NCBI GenBank assembly: GCA_018830415.1 | Contig: JAHJSJ010000139.1 | Location: 1-5,843, forward strand | Source of the DNA: Alphaproteobacteria bacterium | GTDB taxonomy: Bacteria; Pseudomonadota; Alphaproteobacteria; Sphingomonadales; Sphingomonadaceae | Reading direction: 5' to 3' | Length of the DNA: 5,843 bases | Shown here: one piece after another, positions 1 through 5,282 of the stretch | How the letters are laid out: the number at the start of each line of letters is the position of its first letter | Position numbering within the stretch: position 1 is the stretch's first letter | Notes under the pieces: model-generated | The model's input: the letters and a program-made list of their open reading frames with translations, nothing else | Databases searched by the model: none | What the model was told of the DNA's origin: nothing | Program-made: the position numbers and the translations under genes

Positions 1-479
1 GCGATGCTTTTGGTAAAGCCCGCCATCGCGTGTTTCGCCGCGACATAGGCGCTTTTGAACGGCGAGGCGGTGAGTGAATGCGCGCTGGCCGTAGCGATGA
101 TCCGGCCCCAGCCTTTGGCTTTCATCCCCGGCACGGCAAGCCGCGTGGTATGAAACGCCGCCGAAAGGTTCAGCGCCAGAATCGCATCCCATTTCTCGGG
201 CGGGAAATCTTCAACCGGGGCGACGTGCTGCATCCCGGCATTATTGACGAGGATATCGACCGGGCCGATATCTGCCATCATCTGCGCGATAGCATCCGGA
301 TCAAGCAGGTTCGCGCCATTATAGGTCGCGCCCAGTTCTTCGCACAGGCGCGCGATTTCATCGGCATCGCCCAGCCCGTTAAGGGTCACTTCGGCCCCTT
401 GCGCCGCCAACGCACGGGCAATCGCCAGACCGATGCCAGAGGTTGAGCCGGTAACCAGTGCACGCTTTTCCTTGAGCAT
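1..479 (-). CDS. bdhA: 3-hydroxybutyrate dehydrogenase (SDR family), 3' end beyond the window
   Basis: Predicted NAD-dependent cytosolic enzyme interconverting (R)-3-hydroxybutyrate and acetoacetate, used in breakdown of polyhydroxybutyrate. The first 159 residues are visible. They show the SDR cofactor loop T10-G-x3-G-I-G17, NNAG at 79-82, and the catalytic set N104, S132, Y145, K149 (SAYVAAK). Q84, H134 and K142 match the substrate-carboxylate residues known from the Pseudomonas fragi enzyme (Q94, H144, K152) at a constant offset of 10, which is what separates this from a generic SDR. That offset means the stretch between the cofactor loop and NNAG is about ten residues shorter than in the P. 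fragi enzyme. The start at 479 is preferred over an in-frame ATG at 488 because the GGAG at 489-492 lies 9 bases from 479 but abuts 488. The gene is divergent from the metallopeptidase gene. The symbol bdhA is by function; the C-terminal substrate lid is not visible. Confidence 0.9.
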   Translation of the reverse strand, partial: MLKEKRALVTGSTSGIGLAIARALAAQGAEVTLNGLGDADEIARLCEELGATYNGANLLDPDAIAQMMADIGPVDILVNNAGMQHVAPVEDFPPEKWDAILALNLSAAFHTTRLAVPGMKAKGWGRIIATASAHSLTASPFKSAYVAAKHAMAGFTKSI

Positions 480-515
480 TCGCCGCATCTCCTGCACGTT
501 CGGGCTATAGAGGTT

Positions 516-537
516 CGCTTTTGCCGCGCGAAAAGCG
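516..537. promoter_or_regulatory. Inverted repeat in the divergent intergenic region
   Basis: Perfect 7-bp arms CGCTTTT (516-522) and AAAAGCG (531-537) flank an 8-base GC-rich centre. The element lies between the divergent dehydrogenase and metallopeptidase genes, about 37 bp from the first start and 50 bp from the second. It could be a shared operator or a leader hairpin. A second, overlapping pairing (GCCGC/GCGGC) is also possible. No convincing -35/-10 pair could be placed around it, so the regulatory role is inference. Confidence 0.3.
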
Positions 538-571
538 GCTGTCCAGCAAATTGCTTAAAACGGCGCGCGAT

Positions 572-580
572 GGGGGAGGA
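572..580 (+). promoter_or_regulatory. Strong Shine-Dalgarno site for the metallopeptidase
   Basis: GGGGGAGGA lies 6 bases upstream of the ATG at 587. It decides the start of the metallopeptidase gene against the longer TTG-initiated reading frame from 521. Confidence 0.75.
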
Positions 581-586
581 TTCTGG

Positions 587-1462
587 ATGCGGTTGGGCCC
601 TTTTGACACTTCACGGATCAATGTTCGATCCAGCAGCGCGGGCGGCGGCGGCGCGCGGCGTGCGGGCGGGATCGGCTGCGGCACATTGGTGATTGCCCTG
701 ATCGGCGCGGTCGCATTCGGGCTTGATCCCATGCAGACCATCGGCTTGGTTGAAGGCATGCAGCAGCAGGCAGGCTCGGTGCAAAGCGGCGGCGGCAGCG
801 ACCTTGGCGAAGCCGAAGTCTGCACCTCCAGCGCCTATGCAACCGAAGCCTGCAACACGCTCACCAGCCTCAACACCACGTGGGAATCCGCCTTCAATCG
901 CGCCGGAATCCCGTTTGAACAGCCGTTCCTCGATCTCTACCGCGATGGCCGGGTGACAACCGATGGCTGCGGCAGCGCAACATCGGCGGCGGGGCCGTTC
1001 TACTGCCCGGCGGACAAAGGCATTTACATCGACACCAGCTTTTACGATCAACTGGCGCAAATGTCCGGCACCGGGGGCGATTTTGCGCGGCTGTATGTGA
1101 TCGCGCATGAATATGGCCACCACATCCAGACCATCACCGGGCTTTCCCCGCAGGTGCGATCTGCCCAGCAACGCAATCCTTCGCAAGCCAATCAATTGCA
1201 GGTGGCAATGGAACTGCAGGCCGATTGCTATGCCGGGATGTGGGCGGGCCGCAATCGCAACCTGATCGAACCGGGCGATCTGGAAGAAGGGCTGAAAGCC
1301 GCCAGCGCAATCGGTGATGATACCTTGATGCGCAATGCTGGCGCGCGCATAAATCCCGAAAGCTTCACCCACGGCACCAGCCGCCAACGGATGGAAGCGC
1401 TCAAACTAGGATTGGAAAGTCGCAATGATGATGCCTGTGATGTGTTCTTCGAAGCGGGTTAG
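587..1462 (+). CDS. YpfJ-like membrane-anchored neutral zinc metallopeptidase
   Basis: Predicted 291-residue zinc-dependent peptidase of the YpfJ/putative neutral zinc metallopeptidase family. A glycine- and arginine-rich N-terminus (15-28) leads into one hydrophobic segment (about 28-46), giving a single-pass anchor with the catalytic domain probably in the periplasm. The zinc motif is H174-E-Y-G-H178, followed by H179-I-Q. The likely third ligand is E209 in MELQADCYAG, the usual second motif of the family. Substrates of this family are poorly known. The start at 587 is chosen because a strong ribosome site (GGGGGAGGA, 572-580) ends 6 bases upstream and the N-terminus then matches the family pattern; the frame extends further up only to a TTG at 521. 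It is the first gene of a tight co-directional unit, and the next frame begins inside its last 38 bases. The peptidase call is firm, the biological role unknown. Confidence 0.92.
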   Translation: MRLGPFDTSRINVRSSSAGGGGARRAGGIGCGTLVIALIGAVAFGLDPMQTIGLVEGMQQQAGSVQSGGGSDLGEAEVCTSSAYATEACNTLTSLNTTWESAFNRAGIPFEQPFLDLYRDGRVTTDGCGSATSAAGPFYCPADKGIYIDTSFYDQLAQMSGTGGDFARLYVIAHEYGHHIQTITGLSPQVRSAQQRNPSQANQLQVAMELQADCYAGMWAGRNRNLIEPGDLEEGLKAASAIGDDTLMRNAGARINPESFTHGTSRQRMEALKLGLESRNDDACDVFFEAG

Positions 1463-1955
1463 GCCGTTCGCACTGCTGGCCGGGATTGCGCTGATGGCCA
1501 TCCCGGCGGCGGCGCAAGTGGTGCCCGAGCCCGATAGCACCGAAGTCGCCAAAACGCCCTTGCGCGATTTCAACATCGCGTCGCGCGACATTCCCGAAGT
1601 GCTGCGCGTTGCCGAACGCGATCCCTACGCCACCGCAGGACTGGATCGATGCGATCTCATGGTCCACGAAATCGCAGCCCTGGATCAGGTGCTCGGCGCG
1701 GATTATGACATTGCCGTGGATGATGGCAAAGGCGGCCTCAACAAAGGGCGCATCGGACAAAGCGTGGTCGGATCGATCATCCCGTTTCGCGGTGTCGTGC
1801 GCGAAGTAACCGGCGCTGCTGACGCTGAACGTGCGCTGCGCGCCGCCTATACTGCGGGCATGGTGCGGCGCGCATTCCTCAAAGGCTGGGGGCTGGGGCG
1901 CGGGTGCGACTATCCGGCGCGGCCAAAGCGCGCGGGCAGTGCTGCTGGCCAATGA
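1425..1955 (+). CDS. Secreted protein of unknown function, about 176 residues
   Basis: I do not recognise a named family. The product starts with a clear signal peptide: basic K10-R-V-R13, a hydrophobic core at about 14-26, and a likely cut after A28-A-A30. The mature part is about 146 residues with only two cysteines (C76 and C161), which could form a disulfide. It has an acidic, helix-rich first half, a glycine-containing central run around 106-124 (ending S-I-I-P-F-R), and a C-terminal FLKGWGLGRGC segment, which resembles conserved hypothetical proteins of sphingomonads from memory. The start is uncertain: in-frame ATGs lie at 1425, 1428, 1431 and 1440, and GGAAAG at 1414-1419 best fits the first two. 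The frame overlaps the metallopeptidase by 38 bp, and its stop overlaps the next start (ATGA, 1952-1955), so all three genes are probably co-transcribed and coupled. The signal peptide and the overlaps argue that it is real. Confidence 0.78.
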   Translation: MMMPVMCSSKRVRPFALLAGIALMAIPAAAQVVPEPDSTEVAKTPLRDFNIASRDIPEVLRVAERDPYATAGLDRCDLMVHEIAALDQVLGADYDIAVDDGKGGLNKGRIGQSVVGSIIPFRGVVREVTGAADAERALRAAYTAGMVRRAFLKGWGLGRGCDYPARPKRAGSAAGQ

Positions 1956-3565
1956 TGCGCACGCTGCTGATCGCCGCGGTCGGGATTTTGCTCGGCGTTC
2001 TCCCGGCGCAAGCGCAGCCGCAGGAAGAGTTTTTACCGCTTACCACCCCCGTTGAATTGGCGGAGGGTGAAAACGAAACGGAAGTTGACGAACTGATCTT
2101 TCGCGGGGGAGTGGAAATCGCGCCGGATAAGGCGGGGATTGGCGGCATTTCGTCCATCGAATGGCACGAGGATCAGCTTTATGCGGTCGCCGATGACGGC
2201 CGCTGGCTGGTGATGACGCCTGAGGACGTGGCAGGCCGCCTCGTCGATGTCTCATCGGTGTCCATCGGTGATTTGCGCGATGCCAAGGGCGGCAAGCTTG
2301 GCAGCAAACAGCGCGGCGACGCCGAGGCAATCACCCGGCTGGCCTCCGGTGAATGGCTGATCGCGTTTGAACAGGATCACCGCATCTGGCGCTACGCCGA
2401 ATACGGCGGCGCGGCCACCGGCAGCGAAAGCGGCGCGGATAGCCTGATCGCCGCGATCGCGGATGCCAATGGCGGGATCGAAGCCCTCGCCGCCTATGAT
2501 GGCGGGCTGCTGGTATGCGGCGAGTGGGCCGATCCTGCCCGCCCCAATTGCCTGCGGATCACGGCTGCGGGTGCGCAAACCTTCCACCTTCCCGCCCCCG
2601 CCGGGTTGGCCGAGGTGGGCGGCACGCCGACCGACGCCGCCTGCAAACCCGATGGCACCTGTTATGTGCTGTTTCGCAGCTTCACCCCCGGATACGGCAA
2701 CCGCGCGGCGATTGTCGCGCTCTGCCCGGATGCCGATCCGGAAACCCTCGCCGTGCTGGCACCGCCACTGATGCTAGACAATTTCGAAGGGCTGGCGGTG
2801 CGTGAAGCTCAGGGGCGCACGTTTCTGTATCTCGTATCGGACGACAACTTCCGCAATTGCGAGACCAAGCCTGGCGACGGGTGCCAGCGCACGTTGCTGA
2901 TGAAGTTCGAGATCAAGGGTGAGCCTGCCGAGGCTGTGCCCGCCACGCCCGAAGCCTTCGCCGCCGCGCCCACATCGCGCCCCGGCACCCGCCCCTTCCC
3001 CGATGCCGCCAGCGTTAGCGTGGTGATCAAAACAGAACTCGGCCCGATCACGATCGCGCTGGAGACTGAACGCGCACCGATCACGGCGGGCAATTTCCTG
3101 CGTTACGTCGATCAGCGGCGGCTGGATGGCACCGCGTTTTACCGCGCGGTGCGCCTTGAAAGCGATCCGCAGCCCAACGGCCTAGTGCAAGGCGGCACAC
3201 GCGGCGATCCGAAGCGTATTCTGCCCCCCATCAACCACGAACCCACCAGCCAGACCGGCCTGACCCATACCCACGGATCGATCTCGATGGCGATGAACGC
3301 GCCCGGCACCGCCGACGGCGATTTCTTTATCATGGTCGAGGATCAGACCGGGTTCGATGCCGACCCCACGGCGAGCGAACCGGCGTGGCGCGCGGGCTTT
3401 CCGGTGTTCGGATATGTCACCGATGGCATGGAAGTGGTCGCCGCGATCCACGCTGCCCCGCGTAACGATCAGGCAGGCGAAGGGGTAATGCGCGGTGAGA
3501 TGCTGGCAGCGCCAGTCACAATCATTTCTGCGCGGCGGGCTGAGGCTTCGCCGCCCGCGCCATAA
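1952..3565 (+). CDS. Exported fusion of phytase/esterase-like domain and cyclophilin-type peptidyl-prolyl isomerase
   Basis: Predicted 537-residue periplasmic protein. Signal peptide 1-21 (cut at AQA|Q). Residues about 40-321 match the 'esterase-like activity of phytase' repeat-type fold: G64-G-I, D123-A-E, D276-NFEGLAV and S296-DDNF followed by Q312-RTLL. C303 and C311 bracket a small insertion and may form a disulfide. A Pro/Ala-rich linker (about 322-353) leads to a cyclophilin domain (about 354-531). R398 in FYR corresponds to human CypA R55, Q413 in LVQGG to Q63, and F459 in DFF to F113, so isomerase activity is plausible; the CypA W121 position appears replaced. The N-terminal domain's substrate is not predictable, as the family name rests on distant similarity. 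The ATG at 1952 overlaps the upstream stop (a second ATG is at 1955), implying translational coupling. The 3' end overlaps the opposing C13 peptidase gene by 44 bp. Domain calls are confident; the fused function is inference. Confidence 0.9.
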   Translation: MMRTLLIAAVGILLGVLPAQAQPQEEFLPLTTPVELAEGENETEVDELIFRGGVEIAPDKAGIGGISSIEWHEDQLYAVADDGRWLVMTPEDVAGRLVDVSSVSIGDLRDAKGGKLGSKQRGDAEAITRLASGEWLIAFEQDHRIWRYAEYGGAATGSESGADSLIAAIADANGGIEALAAYDGGLLVCGEWADPARPNCLRITAAGAQTFHLPAPAGLAEVGGTPTDAACKPDGTCYVLFRSFTPGYGNRAAIVALCPDADPETLAVLAPPLMLDNFEGLAVREAQGRTFLYLVSDDNFRNCETKPGDGCQRTLLMKFEIKGEPAEAVPATPEAFAAAPTSRPGTRPFPDAASVSVVIKTELGPITIALETERAPITAGNFLRYVDQRRLDGTAFYRAVRLESDPQPNGLVQGGTRGDPKRILPPINHEPTSQTGLTHTHGSISMAMNAPGTADGDFFIMVEDQTGFDADPTASEPAWRAGFPVFGYVTDGMEVVAAIHAAPRNDQAGEGVMRGEMLAAPVTIISARRAEASPPAP

Positions 3566-4565
3566 GCGCGGCCTTGTCAAATGCCGGGCGGCCGACCAGC
3601 GCGCTCGCCACCTGCGGTTTGCCTACTTCGATTGCAGTCAGCCATTGGTTCACCCCCGCCCCGATGCTGACCTGCGGCAGCGAGGCAAGGAAACGCGCCT
3701 CAGTCTCCCACTCCGCCACCGACCGCCCGGCCATCCGCGCGGCCTCATCCAGCGCCACCGGCTGACGCAGCGCGCGGTTAATCAGCGCATCGCCAAAATA
3801 GGTCCAGTCATTTTCCGCCACGCAGCCAAACGAATTGCGCGTGGCCGCCGCCGCAGTGAGGATCGCGGTGTCCGGGCTGGCAAGCGCGGGGACGAACACA
3901 CCTGAATAACACGCGCTGATAATCAGCACCCGGCGGCGAATCCCGGCCTCCTCCAGCGCCGATTTCAGCTTGGTGGGGGACAGAATGCCATAGCCGCTAT
4001 CGCCGTAGTGATAGGCAAGGCCAATGTCCGACCCGTGGCTGGTGGTATAGAGCACCAGCACATCCTCGGACGAGTCCATCACTGATCCAACGTGCGAAAG
4101 AGCCAGCAGCAGCGCGGTGATCGAGCCGTGGGGCCTGTCATCGCGCGCACCGTCCGGCCCGGCCAGCGTCAGCGTGCGGCCCTGTGCAGCATAGCGCGCG
4201 CCCAGCACCCGCGCCGCCTCACGCGCCTCACGCGCGAACACCGGATCGCTATCCAGCGCGATGGTGAGCACATAGGCATCCGCCACGCCGGGCCGCTGCG
4301 GGGCAAGCGCGCCGAGCGCCGTGTCAAGCCGCCGCTGCTGTTCGCGGATTTGCGCGGCGGAAACCCCGCGCTGCAATTCAGGGCTGAATTCGTATGACTT
4401 GCGCCGTTCGGCCTGGCCCTCCCCGCTGGCAAGATCGGGAAAGGGTGCGGTGTGGGGCGGCGGCTGGTTCGGGTTGGTGGCGGAGGGTTGCGCCGCAGAT
4501 TGCGACAAAACCGGCACTGTCAGCAACGCCGCCAAGGCCCCTGCGATGATCGCGCCTTTGTTCAT
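3522..4565 (-). CDS. Exported C13-family (legumain-like, caspase-fold) cysteine peptidase
   Basis: Predicted 347-residue peptidase. A signal peptide covers about residues 1-26 (M-N-K, a hydrophobic core, then SQSAAQ), followed by a Pro-rich spacer (28-45). The catalytic domain shows the clan CD dyad: H177 in TTSHGS after a hydrophobic strand, and C219 in IISACYSG after another. T237-AAAATRNSFGC248 and the following NDWTYFG block are typical of bacterial C13 proteins. Eukaryotic legumains cleave after Asn; the bacterial specificity is unknown. The export signal suggests periplasmic or extracellular action. The ATG at 4565 is preferred over an upstream in-frame TTG at 4586 because it starts directly with the signal peptide; the ribosome site is weak. 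The gene is convergent with the phytase-like/cyclophilin gene (3' overlap 3522-3565) and divergent from parD across 98 bp. The low-complexity Ala/Pro/Lys tail is the part overlapped. Confidence 0.9.
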   Translation of the reverse strand: MNKGAIIAGALAALLTVPVLSQSAAQPSATNPNQPPPHTAPFPDLASGEGQAERRKSYEFSPELQRGVSAAQIREQQRRLDTALGALAPQRPGVADAYVLTIALDSDPVFAREAREAARVLGARYAAQGRTLTLAGPDGARDDRPHGSITALLLALSHVGSVMDSSEDVLVLYTTSHGSDIGLAYHYGDSGYGILSPTKLKSALEEAGIRRRVLIISACYSGVFVPALASPDTAILTAAAATRNSFGCVAENDWTYFGDALINRALRQPVALDEAARMAGRSVAEWETEARFLASLPQVSIGAGVNQWLTAIEVGKPQVASALVGRPAFDKAALMARAAKPQPAAQK

Positions 4566-4570
4566 CGCAG

Positions 4571-4588
4571 TGCAAGCTGCCTGCAAGC
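4571..4588. repeat. Short direct repeat upstream of the C13 peptidase
   Basis: TGCAAGC occurs at 4571-4577 and again at 4582-4588, spaced 11 bp, about one helical turn. It lies just upstream of the peptidase ATG, in its leader. It may be a binding site for a regulator or chance; nothing else supports a role. Confidence 0.2.
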
Positions 4589-4630
4589 AAGAGTTGGGTC
4601 AAGCGTGAGCTTACCCGTCGCCCCAAATTG

Positions 4631-4653
4631 CCAGAATTACCAATATCTGGTAA
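4631..4653. promoter_or_regulatory. Putative ParD operator (nested inverted repeats)
   Basis: TTACCA (4637-4642) and TGGTAA (4648-4653) form a perfect 6-bp inverted repeat around ATATC. Overlapping it, CCAGA (4631-4635) and TCTGG (4646-4650) form a second one. The element ends 10 bases before the parD ATG. ParD-type ribbon-helix-helix antitoxins are known to repress their own operon from such palindromes, so this is a good candidate for autoregulation. A partial third half-site, TTACC, occurs at 4611-4615. TTGCCA (4628-4633) could be the -35 box it overlaps, but no good -10 hexamer is visible. Confidence 0.5.
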
Positions 4654-4663
4654 CTAAGCCCGC

Positions 4664-4903
4664 ATGGGCAAAAACACCTCAATCTCGCTCGGCGACCACT
4701 TTGAAAATTATACTCGCCGCAAGGTTGAATCGGGGGAGTATAGCTCGACCAGTGAGGTCATTCGCGAGGCGCTACGGCTGCACGAGGAACGCTCAATCTT
4801 CAAATCGAAACTGCTGGCAGCGATCGACGAAGGGCTGGCGAGCCCGATTGACGAGACGTTCGATCTAAGAAACTGGATTGACCAAAGCTTTCCTGAAGAA
4901 TGA
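4664..4903 (+). CDS. parD: ParD-family type II antitoxin
   Basis: Predicted 79-residue antitoxin, a usual ParD length. Residues about 3-45 form a ribbon-helix-helix DNA-binding domain: an N-terminal strand (K-N-T-S-I-S-L), then helix, a turn at ESGEYSSTSE, and the VIREALRLHEE helix characteristic of ParD. The C-terminal part (46-79), ending in a Trp- and acid-containing tail (D-L-R-N-W-I-D), should wrap and neutralise the ParE toxin. Antitoxins of this family also repress their own promoter, and an inverted repeat lies just upstream. No clear ribosome site precedes the ATG, so initiation may be weak or leaderless-like. The stop overlaps the parE start (ATGA, 4900-4903), the standard arrangement. 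Local composition, especially just upstream, is more A/T-rich than the neighbours, consistent with acquisition. Confidence 0.93.
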   Translation: MGKNTSISLGDHFENYTRRKVESGEYSSTSEVIREALRLHEERSIFKSKLLAAIDEGLASPIDETFDLRNWIDQSFPEE

Positions 4904-5190
4904 CGTTCCGCATCGTCTTTCGCGCTTCGGCGAGGCGCGATATCGAAGTTTTGGCCGGACACTCTGAAATACGGTGGGGCAAGCGGCAAACCCGCCAATA
5001 TTTGGACGAACTTGAAAGCAACATCCAGCAATTGGTCGACAACCCGCTGCGCTACCCGGAATTCGAACCCCGCCCCAACCTTCGGCGCATGAACTGCGGA
5101 CGCCACGCGGTGTTTTATGCGGTGGAGGAAGGCCGGATCGAGATTGTCCGGGTGCTGCACGTGGCGAGTGACCTCAACCAATTAATCTGA
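4900..5190 (+). CDS. parE: ParE/RelE-superfamily toxin
   Basis: Predicted 96-residue toxin of the ParE branch. Family features in order: N-terminal strand (T-F-R-I-V-F-R), a helical hairpin at about 11-46 (ARRDIEVLAG...ELESNIQQL), the NPLRYPEF turn, and the C-terminal sheet R62-R-M-N-C-G-R-H-A-V-F-Y followed by RIEIVRVLH. Characterised ParE proteins poison DNA gyrase; the partner here is inferred from family only. The tail after RVLH is VASDLNQLI rather than the common short charged ending, and the C-terminus can matter for toxicity, so activity is likely but not certain. There is no frameshift or missing domain. It is translated from a start overlapping the parD stop, so expression should be coupled to the antitoxin. 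A hairpin follows 29 bp after the stop. Confidence 0.92.
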   Translation: MTFRIVFRASARRDIEVLAGHSEIRWGKRQTRQYLDELESNIQQLVDNPLRYPEFEPRPNLRRMNCGRHAVFYAVEEGRIEIVRVLHVASDLNQLI

Positions 5191-5219
5191 AGCCTTGGGA
5201 AAGTTCGATGCCCCTTTGG

Positions 5220-5253
5220 CAAGGGCCCGATCCTTCGCAGAACCGGGCCTTTG
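5220..5253 (+). terminator. Terminator-like hairpin after parE, between convergent genes
   Basis: Arms at 5220-5229 (CAAGGGCCCG) and 5244-5253 (CGGGCCTTTG) pair over 10 bp with one G-U, around a 14-base loop that can itself form a 3-bp stem (TTC/GAA). The right arm runs into a short T-rich stretch (TTTGTTG), giving a modest intrinsic terminator for parDE. The A/A on the left arm is weak for the opposite strand, but the element sits 29 bp from both the parE stop and the sdhA stop, so it could serve both. Confidence 0.55.
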
Positions 5254-5282
5254 TTGCTTCCATCCGCAAGCCTTGGCACCGA

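Noticed and set aside
521..586. A 22-residue N-terminal extension of the metallopeptidase from a TTG at 521
   Set aside because: The ATG at 587 has a near-ideal ribosome site and gives the family-like N-terminus; the extension also runs through the intergenic inverted repeat.
611..1387. A 258-codon open frame on the minus strand, antisense to the metallopeptidase
   Set aside because: It mirrors a gene with clear family motifs and a strong ribosome site, and its translation shows no recognisable domain. Long antisense frames are expected in high-GC DNA.
1401..1952. A 183-codon minus-strand frame opposite the secreted orphan gene
   Set aside because: The plus strand has a signal peptide and overlaps with its operon neighbours; the minus frame has neither and looks like a high-GC shadow.
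3530..3560. A possible GC-rich hairpin in the convergent overlap (GCGCGG/CCGCGC outer stem)
   Set aside because: The stem needs bulges on both sides, has no T-run on either strand, and lies in doubly coding, repetitive GC-rich sequence.
4566..4603. A -35-like TTGACC (minus strand, 4597-4602) for the C13 peptidase
   Set aside because: No matching -10 hexamer occurs at 16-18 bp, and it lies only about 30 bases from the start codon.
4452..4868. A 138-codon plus-strand frame running from the C13 gene into parD
   Set aside because: It crosses the divergent promoter region and reads parD out of frame, and the product is Arg-rich without domain features.
5211..5225. A small hairpin CCCTT/AAGGG before the terminator
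   Set aside because: Only a 5-bp stem, and it competes with the longer and stronger hairpin at 5220-5253.
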